A DNA stretch of 64,000 nt from Streptomyces sannanensis. GTDB taxonomy: Bacteria > Actinomycetota > Actinomycetes > Streptomycetales > Streptomycetaceae. The notes under the pieces are model-generated. The model was not told the origin of the DNA, searched no databases, and worked only from the letters and a program-made list of their open reading frames with translations. The position numbers and the translations under genes are program-made. Positions 27,515-36,072 of this stretch are shown here, in pieces. Numbering within the stretch: position 1 is the stretch's first letter; each line of letters opens with the position of its first letter. The DNA is taken from assembly GCF_039536205.1 (NCBI RefSeq), contig NZ_BAAAYL010000001.1:4154001-4218000 (forward strand), read 5' to 3'.

Positions 27515-28347
27515 GACGGGAACGCGAAAGGCCGGTGGCAGCACCGACCGAAGAGCCGGGGGCGACTGCCGCGTCGACTGCCGGCGCCACGGTGGACGCG
27601 AACGCCGGAGCGGGCGCCGCGACGGCTCCCGCGATCGACGCCGACGCCGTCGGCGCGCTGCTCGGTGCGGCCCTGCGGGGACCGGAGATCGACCCCGATG
27701 CCGCCGAGCAGGCGCGACTCGCCTTCCGGGCCGCGCGTGAGGGGGACGTGCACGCCCCCGCGTGGTGGCGTCGGCGTGCGCGGGACGACTGGCGGCCGCG
27801 GAGCCGTCGGCCGTGGCCGCGTTCCCTGAAGGCGCTCATCGGCGGACTGGCCGTGACGGCCGGGCTCGGCGGTGTGGCGATCGCCGCGGTGTCGGGCGCC
27901 GTTCCGTCACCGTTCGGCGGCCGCGCCGAGCCCGCTCCGCCGCCGACGCGCAGCGCGTCCCCGGTTCCCGGTACGCCGACCGCCTCGTCGCCGACCGCCT
28001 CGTCGCCGGCCGGCGACGGCACTGCCGCGCCGGACGAGCCGGTCCGGCGCGGCCAGGACATCACGCCCTCGCGGAGGCCGCATGTGTCCGGAGGCCGCGC
28101 CGAGGCCGCGCACTGCCGTACGTACCTCGCGGACCCCGGAAAGGGGCGGGGCGGCCGGAACGGCTCGACCGCCTTCGAGCGGCTGGTGACGGCCGCGGGC
28201 GGTGACGGGAACGCCGTGCGGGACTACTGCGAGCGGCTGTTGGCCGCTGAGGGGTCGAAGCGCGGCAACTCCGGTGTCAGGCGGCGAAGTGACGGTGCGC
28301 CCGATGCGAAGGGAAATGTGCACAAAGAAGAGGGCGGGGAAGGCTGA
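27511..28347 (+). CDS. Single-pass membrane partner of the ECF sigma factor (putative anti-sigma)
   Basis: A 278-residue protein with a cytosolic part (about 1-105, Ala-rich then Trp/Arg-rich), one membrane segment (about 107-128), a Pro/Ser/Thr-rich extracellular linker (about 135-190) and a small domain bounded by C202 and C240 (HCRTYL ... RDYCERLLA). The same architecture and domain recur in the partner at 29314. Position, coupling and topology suggest it senses an envelope signal and controls the sigma factor. No zinc-binding HxxxCxxC anti-sigma motif is present. Confidence 0.75.
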   Translation: MRRERERPVAAPTEEPGATAASTAGATVDANAGAGAATAPAIDADAVGALLGAALRGPEIDPDAAEQARLAFRAAREGDVHAPAWWRRRARDDWRPRSRRPWPRSLKALIGGLAVTAGLGGVAIAAVSGAVPSPFGGRAEPAPPPTRSASPVPGTPTASSPTASSPAGDGTAAPDEPVRRGQDITPSRRPHVSGGRAEAAHCRTYLADPGKGRGGRNGSTAFERLVTAAGGDGNAVRDYCERLLAAEGSKRGNSGVRRRSDGAPDAKGNVHKEEGGEG

Positions 28348-28352
28348 GGGAG

Positions 28353-28397
28353 GACGGCCGGGGCCGCCACCCCCCCACAGGAGAGGCCCCGGCCGTC
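28353..28397 (+). terminator. Terminator after the first sigma/partner pair
   Basis: GACGGCCGGGGCC (28353-28365) pairs exactly with GGCCCCGGCCGTC (28385-28397). It begins six bases after the partner gene's stop and separates the two sigma modules. Confidence 0.85.
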
Positions 28398-28488
28398 ATC
28401 CGTCGGGGCCGAGTTGCGGCCCCGTACCTCTCTCAGCGCCGTGGCTGCGCTTTGTGTCACACCGCGATCCGTCAGTGAGTAGTTGGTA

Positions 28489-28498
28489 CTTGTACAAG
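28489..28498. promoter_or_regulatory. CTTGTACAAG palindrome in the second sigma promoter region
   Basis: A perfect 10-base palindrome in the AT-richer stretch 76-85 bases upstream of the second ECF sigma start. A regulator site is possible; there is only one copy and no other support. Confidence 0.35.
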
Positions 28499-28573
28499 AC
28501 ATGGACGCGCACCTGTAAAAAGTCGTAGCGTGCAGGTTCGCGCAGGGCGGCGCGGCAGTGATGACCAGCTGCG

Positions 28574-29314
28574 ATGGGACAGGTAGAGAGAGTGCTGGGG
28601 GACGACGCGGAGCTGACGGCCGCGGTACTCGCGGCGCAGGACGGGGACGAAGGCGCCTTCCGTACTGTGTATCGCGCCGTGCATCCACGGCTCCTGGGCT
28701 ACACGCGGACCCTGGTGGGCGATGCGGAGGCCGAGGACGTGACCTCGGAGGCTTGGCTCCAGATCGCCAGGGACCTGCAGCGCTTCAGCGGTGACGCGGA
28801 CCGCTTCCGCGGCTGGGCGGCGCGGATCGCCCGCAACCGCGCCCTCGATCACGTCCGTATGCGGGGCAGGCGCCCCTCGGTCGGCGGCGACGAGACCGAA
28901 CTCGAGGGGAAGCCGGACTCCTCCGACACCGCGGCCGAGGCGATCGCGGCCGTCGCCACAGGCGATACGCTCGCCCTCATCGCCCAACTGCCCCAGGACC
29001 AGGCCGAGGCGGTCGTCCTGCGGGTCGTGGTCGGGCTCGACGCGAAGAGTGCCGCCAAGACCCTGGGCAAGCGCCCCGGCGCGGTACGCACCGCGGCCCA
29101 CCGCGGGATCCGGCGGCTCGCCGAGCTGCTGGGCGCGGCCGACGGCCACGGGGGAAACGGACAGGCGGTCTTGCCGGGGCAGGGGAACTCAGGGAATGTA
29201 ACCGGCGGTACGGCGGAACTGGACGCCGTGCCCCCACAGCGAGGACCGCGCCACAGCGCGGCGACGTCCGACCGAGTGACGCAGTCGCGCGTGCGGACGC
29301 AGAAGGACATGTGA
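28574..29314 (+). CDS. ECF RNA polymerase sigma factor
   Basis: A 246-residue ECF sigma factor closely paralogous to the one at 26888 (shared HPxLLGYxRxLVGD, ASEAWLQIARDL-like and VLRVVVGLDxxxAAxxLGKRxGxVRTAAxRG blocks). It has an additional C-terminal tail of about 50 residues rich in Gly, Asn and Gln. No TTA codon. ATG 28574 is the only good in-frame start but has a weak ribosome binding site. The stop TGA overlaps the following ATG by one base. Confidence 0.88.
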   Translation: MGQVERVLGDDAELTAAVLAAQDGDEGAFRTVYRAVHPRLLGYTRTLVGDAEAEDVTSEAWLQIARDLQRFSGDADRFRGWAARIARNRALDHVRMRGRRPSVGGDETELEGKPDSSDTAAEAIAAVATGDTLALIAQLPQDQAEAVVLRVVVGLDAKSAAKTLGKRPGAVRTAAHRGIRRLAELLGAADGHGGNGQAVLPGQGNSGNVTGGTAELDAVPPQRGPRHSAATSDRVTQSRVRTQKDM

Positions 29315-30222
29315 TGGCCGACGAGCGTTACGAGTGGCTCGACGAGGACGCCGCTGAACGACTGCTGCGCGGAGAGCCGGTCGAGCCCGTCGACGATCAC
29401 GCACGCGCCCAGGCGGAGCGGCTCTCCGCCGCCCTGGGAAGCGTCTCGGTCCGTCCCCACGAGCAGGAACTGCCCGGCGAGGCGGCCGCGCTGGCCGCCT
29501 TCCGGCAGGTCCGCGGTGCTGCCCACGCGGCCCCCCGGAGACGGCGTCTGCGGCCGGTGCGGGTGGGGCTCGTGGCTGCCGTGGTCGGCTGCGCGCTCGG
29601 CGGTGTCGCGGTGGCGGCCGGTACGGGCGTACTGCAGATCCCGGTGCCGTTCAGCGACCGGGAAAGCCCGTCGCCCGGTGCCAGCGTGTCGGTGGCCGCG
29701 CCCCCGGGCGATGCCCCGTCGGCGGAGTCCGACGGGGCATCGCCCGGCATCCCTTCCCAGGACGGCGGTGTCACCCGGGAGACTCCCGGACCGAGCCACA
29801 GCGGTTCCGGTACGGACGACGAGAGCGGCGACGGCGAGGAACCGGGTGCCGAGTCCACGGACGAGGGCATGGACCGCGCGGTGCGCGACGCCTGCCACGA
29901 CTACCGCGACGGCCATGTCGACAGCGAGGGCAAGCGCCGGCTGGTGGACGCCGCCGACGGAATGGCCAGGATCCGACGCTTCTGCGACCAGGTGCTCGCC
30001 GAGGAGCAGGACCGGTCCGACAAGAACAGCGACGACGACGGCGACACGGGCGCCAGGGACAACGACAAGGGCGACGGGAACGCCGAGGACGACGAGAACG
30101 GCAACGGCGACAGGAGCGACGGCACCGGCCGGACCGGCTCCGGCACGGCGGGCTCGGCCGCCGCCCCGGACGCCACGACCGAGTCGGCGGGCACCGCTCA
30201 GCGGCCCGTCGCCGCGCGCTGA
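29314..30222 (+). CDS. Single-pass membrane partner of the second ECF sigma factor
   Basis: A 302-residue protein. The cytosolic part (1-78) begins with an acidic DERYEWLDEDAAERLLRGE segment; the membrane segment is about 83-105; a Ser/Pro/Gly-rich linker leads to a small domain bounded by C194 and C224 (RDACHDYRDG ... RRFCDQVLA) that is alignable with the two-Cys domain of the first partner. The tail (about 232-302) is highly Asp/Asn/Gly-rich. GAAGGA lies before ATG 29314. Probably a membrane sensor or anti-sigma; this is inferred from context. Confidence 0.75.
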   Translation: MADERYEWLDEDAAERLLRGEPVEPVDDHARAQAERLSAALGSVSVRPHEQELPGEAAALAAFRQVRGAAHAAPRRRRLRPVRVGLVAAVVGCALGGVAVAAGTGVLQIPVPFSDRESPSPGASVSVAAPPGDAPSAESDGASPGIPSQDGGVTRETPGPSHSGSGTDDESGDGEEPGAESTDEGMDRAVRDACHDYRDGHVDSEGKRRLVDAADGMARIRRFCDQVLAEEQDRSDKNSDDDGDTGARDNDKGDGNAEDDENGNGDRSDGTGRTGSGTAGSAAAPDATTESAGTAQRPVAAR

Positions 30223-30287
30223 GCCCATCCCGGATCGTCCGCGGAAAGATTTTCACCGGGCAGGTGTGACACTTTTGGGCCCGCCGG

Positions 30288-30360
30288 CGCAGAGGTAAGT
30301 GAGCCGACTGGTCATCGGCGGCGCAAGAGCCGGGGTTCCCCCCGTACCTACGGCTCGGCG
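30288..30360. other. Structured GC-rich intergenic element
   Basis: Between convergent genes the DNA can form GCCGA/TCGGC (near 30302-30318) and a longer CGGCGGCGCAAGAGCCG / CGGCTCGGCGC stem, with GGTA and TACC also complementary. The complexity exceeds a simple terminator, but I could not match it to a known riboswitch or small RNA and no properly oriented gene follows. Confidence 0.35.
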
Positions 30361-30368
30361 CACCTGGC

Positions 30369-30401
30369 GCGGACGGGACACGTTCCCCCGGTCCCGTCCG
30401 C
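30369..30401. terminator. Terminator between convergent genes
   Basis: GCGGACGGGAC (30369-30379) pairs exactly with GTCCCGTCCGC (30391-30401). It lies between the second sigma-partner gene and the L,D-transpeptidase gene, both reading towards it. Confidence 0.85.
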
Positions 30402-30425
30402 GCCCTTCCCCTCCGCACCGCCGGC

Positions 30426-31298
30426 TCACCAGTAGATGACGACCTTGTCGCCGTTGCGCACCTGCTCGAAGACCGCGGCGATCTTCCCCCTGTCCCGGAC
30501 GTTCACGCAGCCGTGCGAGGCACCGCTGTAGCCGCGGGCCGCGAAGTCGGCGGAGTAGTGCACGGCCTGGCCGCCGCTGAAGAACATCGCGTACGGCATG
30601 GGCGTGTGATAGATCGTCGAGACGTGGTGCCGGGACTTCCAGTACACGCTGAAGACCCCCTCACGTGTCGGGGTGTACTGCGAGCCGAAACGCACATCCA
30701 TCGACGACACGATCCGGCCGTCGATCATCCAGGAGAGCGTGCGGCTGGTCTTGCTGATGCACAGCACCCGTCCCGTCATACAGCGGGGATCGGGCTTGGC
30801 GACCGGCCGGACGGTCGGCGGGTGGAGTTCGGCCCGCGCCGGCCTGCGGGTCGTGGCGAGCAGCCGCTGCCAGGTGCGGGTGTCCGTGTCGCCCGTACGG
30901 GGGAGGTCCTGCGCACGCTGGAACGCGGTGACGGCGGCGACCGTGAGGGTGCCGTAGTAGCCGGTGGGGCTGCGGTCGAAGTGGCCGCGCTGACGCAGTC
31001 TGGCCTGGAGCTCGCGTACCTGCTCGCCCTGTGAGCCGGTCGCCATCAGCGGCCTGGGCGAGGGCTTCGGTTTCGGCTTGAGCGTCGGCGTCGGCGTCGG
31101 CGTCGGTATCGGCGTCGGAGCGGCGGACGACGGCGACGGCGACGCCGGCGGGGGTGTGGCCGTGGTGGACCGGGCCGACGACGGCTGCCCGCCCGCCCTG
31201 GTGCCGCCCCCGTCCGGGGCGGCCTGTGCCGTACAGCCGGCGCCCACCGCGGCCGCCGTCAGTACTGCGACAGCCGTCAAGGTCCTGCGTATCACCAT
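30426..31298 (-). CDS. L,D-transpeptidase lipoprotein with peptidoglycan-binding domain
   Basis: A 290-residue exported protein. The signal ends in lipobox VGAGC. A linker rich in Pro, Thr and Lys (about 50-85) follows, then a PG_binding_1 domain (about 90-145; [17 protein letters not shown]), then a YkuD catalytic domain with the active site HYSAD ... SHGCVNVRD (catalytic Cys near the C-terminus). It forms 3-3 peptidoglycan cross-links or attaches proteins to the wall. ATG 31296-31298 follows GGGGGG. It is the second such enzyme in the window (see 45186). Confidence 0.92.
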   Translation of the reverse strand: MVIRRTLTAVAVLTAAAVGAGCTAQAAPDGGGTRAGGQPSSARSTTATPPPASPSPSSAAPTPIPTPTPTPTLKPKPKPSPRPLMATGSQGEQVRELQARLRQRGHFDRSPTGYYGTLTVAAVTAFQRAQDLPRTGDTDTRTWQRLLATTRRPARAELHPPTVRPVAKPDPRCMTGRVLCISKTSRTLSWMIDGRIVSSMDVRFGSQYTPTREGVFSVYWKSRHHVSTIYHTPMPYAMFFSGGQAVHYSADFAARGYSGASHGCVNVRDRGKIAAVFEQVRNGDKVVIYW

Positions 31299-31434
31299 GT
31301 CGCCCCCCTGTGGCCCACGATGAGCCCTGTCCCTGTACGACAACTTCCCGGCCCGCATGGTTGCCAAAGCACGCGCATGATGAAGGAGGGCATCTCTTCC
31401 GTGCCGCTTCCGCACCGGTCCGCGGCTCCGGACG

Positions 31435-31482
31435 GTGGAGGGCCGCGGGCTGTGAGCAAGGTCCCAGCCTGCGGCCCTCCAC
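31435..31482. promoter_or_regulatory. 18-bp hairpin in the mutase leader region
   Basis: Arms 31435-31452 and 31465-31482 pair over 18 positions with one G-U, loop 12 bases. It lies about 100 bases before the acyl-CoA mutase start and 137 bases upstream of the divergent L,D-transpeptidase start. It may be an attenuator or a terminator of upstream noise. Confidence 0.55.
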
Positions 31483-31580
31483 TCGCCGCACGGGCGCCGC
31501 TACAGTCCGTCGCGAGGGTCGGCGTGGATGCACGTATGGCACCAGCTCCTTGTCAGGAAGCTCTAAGGGAGGCACAGCAC

Positions 31581-33161
31581 ATGTCGCGCGAATCGGAGTC
31601 GGGTCTGCCGATCGAGCCGGTGTACGGTCCGGGCGCGCTGGATGGGTGGGATCCGGCTGAGAAGCTGGGTGCGCCGGGGTCGTACCCGTTCACGCGTGGG
31701 GTGTATCCGTCGATGTACACCGGCCGGCCGTGGACGATGCGTCAGTACGCCGGTTTCGGTACGGCCACCGAGTCCAACGCCCGTTACAAGCAGCTCATCG
31801 CCAACGGCACGATGGGCCTGTCGGTCGCTTTCGACCTGCCGACCCAGATGGGCCACGACTCCGACGCGGCCATCGCGCACGGTGAGGTCGGCAAGGTCGG
31901 TGTCGCCATCGACTCCATCGACGACATGCGGGTGCTGTTCGGCGGGATCCCGCTGGACAAGGTCTCCACGTCGATGACGATCAACGCTCCCGCGGCCCTG
32001 CTGCTGCTGCTCTACCAGCTGGTCGCCGAGGAGCAGGGCGTCAGTGCCGACCAGCTCACCGGCACCATCCAGAACGACGTCCTCAAGGAATACATCGCCC
32101 GCGGCACCTACATCTTCCCGCCCAAGCCGTCGCTGCGGCTGATCGCGGACATCTTCAAGTACTGCAAGGCCGAGATCCCGAAATGGAACACCATCTCGAT
32201 CTCCGGCTACCACATGGCCGAGGCCGGCGCCTCACCCGCGCAGGAGATCGCGTTCACCCTCGCCGACGGCATCGAATACGTCCGCACCGCCGTCGCCGCC
32301 GGCATGGACGTCGACGACTTCGCACCCCGCCTGTCCTTCTTCTTCGTCGCCCGCACGACGATCCTGGAGGAGGTCGCCAAGTTCCGTGCCGCCCGCCGGA
32401 TCTGGGCAAGGGTCATGCGCGAGGAATTCGGGGCGAAGAACCCCAAGTCGATGATGCTGCGCTTCCACACCCAGACCGCCGGCGTGCAGCTCACCGCCCA
32501 GCAGCCCGAAGTCAACCTCGTCCGCGTCGCCGTCCAGGGCCTCGCCGCCGTCCTCGGCGGCACCCAGTCCCTGCACACCAACTCCTTCGACGAAGCCATC
32601 GCCCTGCCCACCGACAAATCCGCCCGCCTCGCCCTGCGCACCCAGCAGGTCCTCGCCTACGAAACCGACGTCACCACCACCGTCGACCCCTTCGCCGGCT
32701 CCTACGTCATCGAGAAGATGACGGATGACGTCGAAGCCGCCGCGGTCGAACTCATGGCCAAGGTCGAAGAACTCGGCGGCGCCGTCAGCGCCATCGAACA
32801 CGGCTTCCAGAAGAACGAGATCGAACGCAGCGCCTACCGCATCGCCCAGGAAACCGACAGCGGCGAACGCGTCGTCGTCGGCGTCAACCGCTACCAGCTC
32901 GACGAGGAGGAGCCGTACGAGCCGCTGCGCGTCGACCCCGCCATCGAGGCCCAGCAGGCCGAACGCCTCGCCAGGCTCCGCGCCGAACGCGACCGGACGG
33001 CGGTCGACACGGCCCTCGCGGCCCTGAAGAAGGCCGCCGAGGGCGAGGACAACGTCCTCTACCCCATGAAGGACGCCCTCAAGGCCCGCGCCACCGTCGG
33101 CGAAGTCTGCAACGCCCTGCGCGAGGTGTGGGGGACGTACGTCCCGACCGACGCGTTCTGA
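31581..33161 (+). CDS. Methylmalonyl-CoA mutase family protein, large (substrate-binding) subunit
   Basis: A 526-residue acyl-CoA mutase large subunit with the TIM-barrel substrate domain: [21 protein letters not shown] (about 35-55), the [11 protein letters not shown] segment, and [10 protein letters not shown]. The C-terminal cobalamin-binding domain (DxHxxG) is absent, so a separate B12-binding subunit encoded elsewhere is needed. The family interconverts methylmalonyl-CoA and succinyl-CoA, or isobutyryl/2-hydroxyisobutyryl-CoA and linear isomers; from residues visible here methylmalonyl-type is most likely but not certain. ATG 31581 follows AAGGGAGG. Confidence 0.88.
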   Translation: MSRESESGLPIEPVYGPGALDGWDPAEKLGAPGSYPFTRGVYPSMYTGRPWTMRQYAGFGTATESNARYKQLIANGTMGLSVAFDLPTQMGHDSDAAIAHGEVGKVGVAIDSIDDMRVLFGGIPLDKVSTSMTINAPAALLLLLYQLVAEEQGVSADQLTGTIQNDVLKEYIARGTYIFPPKPSLRLIADIFKYCKAEIPKWNTISISGYHMAEAGASPAQEIAFTLADGIEYVRTAVAAGMDVDDFAPRLSFFFVARTTILEEVAKFRAARRIWARVMREEFGAKNPKSMMLRFHTQTAGVQLTAQQPEVNLVRVAVQGLAAVLGGTQSLHTNSFDEAIALPTDKSARLALRTQQVLAYETDVTTTVDPFAGSYVIEKMTDDVEAAAVELMAKVEELGGAVSAIEHGFQKNEIERSAYRIAQETDSGERVVVGVNRYQLDEEEPYEPLRVDPAIEAQQAERLARLRAERDRTAVDTALAALKKAAEGEDNVLYPMKDALKARATVGEVCNALREVWGTYVPTDAF

Positions 33162-33249
33162 GCGCGGCTACTCCATACGAGTGATCCCGGGCGGAAGGCC
33201 GGCGGCGCTGGTTAGGCTCATGAACAGTGGACTCCCCAAGGAGGATGCC

Positions 33250-33828
33250 GTGGCCGTGATACTGCACGAGACGACGATCGGCGAGGCCGCCGACCGGCTT
33301 TCCCGTGAGCTGCCCGGGCACCGAGTGGAGGTTCTCCAGGGGAGGCTCACTGTGACGCCACCGGCCGACGGGTCGCATGCTCTGGCGCTGTCCTGGCCCA
33401 TCGAGGAGTTCGGCAAGGACGCCAGAGCGGCAGGGCTCAGGTTCGTGCAGACCATCGGCCTGTGGCTGCCCACGGGCCCGGAGGACTACGCGATTCCCGA
33501 CCTCTCCCTGGTGGACGCCGACTTCCGGGACGCGCATGTCCAGAAGAACTGCTACGCGCCGCATGTCTTCCGCATGGTCCTGGAGGTGACTTCCTCCAAC
33601 TGGGCGGACGACCTCGGCCCCAAGGTCGACTGCTATGCACAGGCCGGAGTGCCGGTCTACTCCGTGGCGGACCGCAGGCATGACGAGGTCCTGCTGTACA
33701 CCGATCCGAGGAACGGCGTCTACAGGAAACGCGAGACGTACAAGCGCGGGATGCCCGTTCCCTTGCCCGAATCCATCGGCGTCAGTCTTGAGCTGCCGGT
33801 GGACCGGCTGCTCAACGGCGACGACTGA
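33250..33828 (+). CDS. Uma2 family (DUF820) endonuclease-like protein
   Basis: A 192-residue PD-(D/E)xK-fold protein of the Uma2/DUF820 family, abundant in actinomycetes and cyanobacteria with unproven function. The motif elements are AIPDLSLVD (Asp), MVLEVTSSNW (Glu) and K..CYAQAGVPVYSV. The lysine expected two positions after the Glu is Ser, so the nuclease site may be incomplete; compare the family member at 43150. GTG 33250 follows AAGGAGG. No partner gene. Confidence 0.8.
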   Translation: MAVILHETTIGEAADRLSRELPGHRVEVLQGRLTVTPPADGSHALALSWPIEEFGKDARAAGLRFVQTIGLWLPTGPEDYAIPDLSLVDADFRDAHVQKNCYAPHVFRMVLEVTSSNWADDLGPKVDCYAQAGVPVYSVADRRHDEVLLYTDPRNGVYRKRETYKRGMPVPLPESIGVSLELPVDRLLNGDD

Positions 33829-33845
33829 TATCCGCCAGGCGAACA

Positions 33846-33889
33846 CATGAGGCGGAGTGTCGTATCTCTGTGCGACACTCCGCCTCATG
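33846..33889. promoter_or_regulatory. 17-bp perfect inverted repeat spanning the LysE-family start codon
   Basis: CATGAGGCGGAGTGTCG (33846-33862) and its exact reverse complement (33873-33889) flank a 10-base loop. The right arm contains the ATG of the exporter gene. In RNA it would bury the start codon and remove any accessible ribosome binding site; as DNA it could be an operator; it may also end the Uma2 transcript. Confidence 0.75.
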
Positions 33890-34540
33890 CTCGGTGTGAC
33901 GGATCTTCCGACCTATCTCGCCGGTCTCGTGCTGATCATCCTGCTGCCGGGACCGAACTCGCTGTATGTGCTCTCGGTTTCCGCCCGCCGCGGGATACGC
34001 GCCGGGTACACCGCGGCGGCCGGGGTGTGGTGCGGCGACACCGTACTCATGGTGCTGTCCGCGGTCGGCGCCGCCTCGCTGCTGCAGTCCAGCCCGCTGC
34101 TCTTCGGAATCGTCAAGATCGCGGGTGCGGGCTATCTGACCTGGCTGGCCGTCGGCATGCTCCGCGCCGCCTGGTCGCTGTGGCGGACCCGGCGCGAGCG
34201 GGTGGAGGAGGTGGCGACCGGCGAGCCCGCCGGTGACACCGAGCGGCCGTTCCGGCGCGCCTTCGTGATCAGCCTCTTCAACCCGAAGGCGATCCTCTTC
34301 CTGGTCTCGTTCTTCGTACAGTTCGTCGACCCCGGCTACGCCTACCCGGCGCTGTCCTTCCTGCTGCTGGGCTCGCTGCTCCAGCTGGGCAGCTTCCTCT
34401 ACCTGTCGACGCTGATATTCGGCGGGACGCGGCTCGCCGCGGCCTTCCGGCGCCGTAAGCGGCTCTCCGCCGGAGCGACCTCGGCCGCGGGGGCGCTCTT
34501 CCTCGGCTTCGCGGTGAAGCTGTCGCTCAGCAGCGCGTGA
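33887..34540 (+). CDS. LysE family transporter (leucine-exporter-like)
   Basis: A 217-residue amino-acid exporter of the LysE/RhtB family with five to six membrane segments. The hallmark PGPNSLYVLSVSARRGIRAGY is at about 21-41, and the second conserved block SLFNPKAILFLVSFF is at about 128-142. LeuE-type substrates (leucine and similar) are plausible. ATG 33887 is taken, but it lies inside a perfect inverted repeat; an in-frame start at 33857 would include that repeat in the coding region. Confidence 0.87.
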   Translation: MLGVTDLPTYLAGLVLIILLPGPNSLYVLSVSARRGIRAGYTAAAGVWCGDTVLMVLSAVGAASLLQSSPLLFGIVKIAGAGYLTWLAVGMLRAAWSLWRTRRERVEEVATGEPAGDTERPFRRAFVISLFNPKAILFLVSFFVQFVDPGYAYPALSFLLLGSLLQLGSFLYLSTLIFGGTRLAAAFRRRKRLSAGATSAAGALFLGFAVKLSLSSA

Positions 34541-34702
34541 GGTAGTCGCCGAGGCCGGCGGCAGAACGGCCGAGTCTACCCAGCGGTCACGATCGACATG
34601 CGTCCGCTCGTCGGTTTTCTGTCCCCTATCGGGCTGAACTTTTGTTGATCGAGGGTTAGTTGGACCTTCCATGGGCTTACCCTTCACTGGGTGAACCAGT
34701 TG

Positions 34703-35935
34703 ATGTCCCGCCAGTCCGAAGCCGACCTGCCCGGGGGAGTGTCACTGCCCGGCACGCTCTCCGAGTCCCTGTGTGCCGAACTGATCGTGTTCCGCCGGGA
34801 CCTGCACATGCATCCCGAGCTGGGCAACCAGGAGTTCCGCACCACCGCCGCGATCAAGGCCCGGCTGGAGCGGGCCGGGCTGAAGCCCCGGGTGCTCACC
34901 TCCGGCACCGGCCTCATCTGCGACATCGGCACCCAGGAGCCGACGGCCCGGCCACGGCCCGTACTGGCCATCCGCGCGGACATCGACGCCCTGCCCATCC
35001 CGGACACCAAGACCGGGGTTCCCTACCGCTCCACCATTCCCGACCGCGCCCATGCCTGCGGCCATGACGTGCACACCACGGCCGTGCTCGGTGCCGGGCT
35101 GGTCCTGGCCGATCTGGACCGGCAGGGGCTGTTGCCGCACCCCGTCCGGCTGGTCTTCCAGCCGGCCGAGGAGGTGCTGCCCGGCGGGGCGTCCGAGGCG
35201 ATCGAGTCGGGCGCCCTGGACGGCGTCGGCAGGATCATCGCGGTGCACTGCGACCCCCGGGTCGACGCCGGCCGTATCGGTCTGCGCCAGGGACCGATCA
35301 CCTCCGCCTGCGACCGTCTTGAGGTCACCCTCGACGGCCCCGGCGGCCACACCGCCCGGCCCCATCTCACCACCGACCTGGTCACCGCCGCCGCCAAGGT
35401 GGCCACCGAGGTCCCGGCCGTGATCTCCCGCCGGGTCGACGCCCGCTCGGGGCTCTCGGTCACCTGGGGCCGTATCGAGGCCGGGCACACCTGCAATGTC
35501 ATCCCGCAGCACGCCGAGCTGTCCGGAACCGTGCGCTGCCTCGACCTGCGGACCTGGCGCGAGGCACCGGACCTGGTGCACGCCACGATCGACGAGGTCG
35601 CGACACTGCACCGCGCCAAGTCGCAGATCAACTACGTCCGGGGCGTCCCGCCCGTCGTCAACGACCCGGCCGTCACCGAGCTGCTGCGCGACGCGATGGC
35701 CGCGCGCCGGGGGCCGTACGCGATCGAGGACACCGAACAGAGCCTCGGCGGAGAGGACTTCTCCTGGTATCTGGAGCGGGTGCCCGGCGCGATGGCACGC
35801 CTCGGTGTCCGGGTGCCCGGATCCCGTTCCCAGCTCGATCTGCACCGCGGCGACTTCGATGTGGACGAGGCATCCATCCAGGTCGCGGTCGAGCTGTTCA
35901 CCGCGGCCGCGCTGCTTGACGGACACCCTTCGTAA
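34703..35935 (+). CDS. M20 family amidohydrolase/peptidase
   Basis: A 410-residue zinc amidohydrolase of the M20D type (HipO/AmaA-like). Motifs: FRRDLHMHPELGNQEF near 28-43, AIRADIDALPI near 93-103, AHACGHDVHTT near 116-126 (Cys, His, Asp) and FQPAEEV near 154-160 (paired Glu). Such enzymes hydrolyse N-acyl amino acids or indole amides. The start is ATG 34703, or GTG 34691, which would add four residues; the upstream region has no clear ribosome binding site. Confidence 0.88.
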   Translation: MSRQSEADLPGGVSLPGTLSESLCAELIVFRRDLHMHPELGNQEFRTTAAIKARLERAGLKPRVLTSGTGLICDIGTQEPTARPRPVLAIRADIDALPIPDTKTGVPYRSTIPDRAHACGHDVHTTAVLGAGLVLADLDRQGLLPHPVRLVFQPAEEVLPGGASEAIESGALDGVGRIIAVHCDPRVDAGRIGLRQGPITSACDRLEVTLDGPGGHTARPHLTTDLVTAAAKVATEVPAVISRRVDARSGLSVTWGRIEAGHTCNVIPQHAELSGTVRCLDLRTWREAPDLVHATIDEVATLHRAKSQINYVRGVPPVVNDPAVTELLRDAMAARRGPYAIEDTEQSLGGEDFSWYLERVPGAMARLGVRVPGSRSQLDLHRGDFDVDEASIQVAVELFTAAALLDGHPS

Positions 35936-36001
35936 CCGGACACTTCGCCTTCTGTTCACGACGATCCGATAACGTCCGCCGAACGGGTTCTTATAAGACA
36001 T

Positions 36002-36013
36002 CTACGCGCGTTA
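36002..36013. promoter_or_regulatory. Nucleoside-regulon operator, imperfect copy (BMP lipoprotein)
   Basis: CTACGCGCGTTA, matching the CTACGCGCGTAG palindrome except for the last two bases. It lies 59 bases before the BMP start, with TACGAT just after it as a possible -10. One of four such sites, all upstream of nucleoside uptake or breakdown genes. Confidence 0.75.
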
Positions 36014-36072
36014 CGATCACGGCGACACCAGCGCCGGTAATGGCGCTTTCAGGTCAGGTTTAGGAGCCTCCC

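Noticed and set aside
30240..30420. c-di-AMP (ydaO) riboswitch for the L,D-transpeptidase
   Set aside because: The element lies downstream of that gene's stop, and the diagnostic ydaO sequences are not present.
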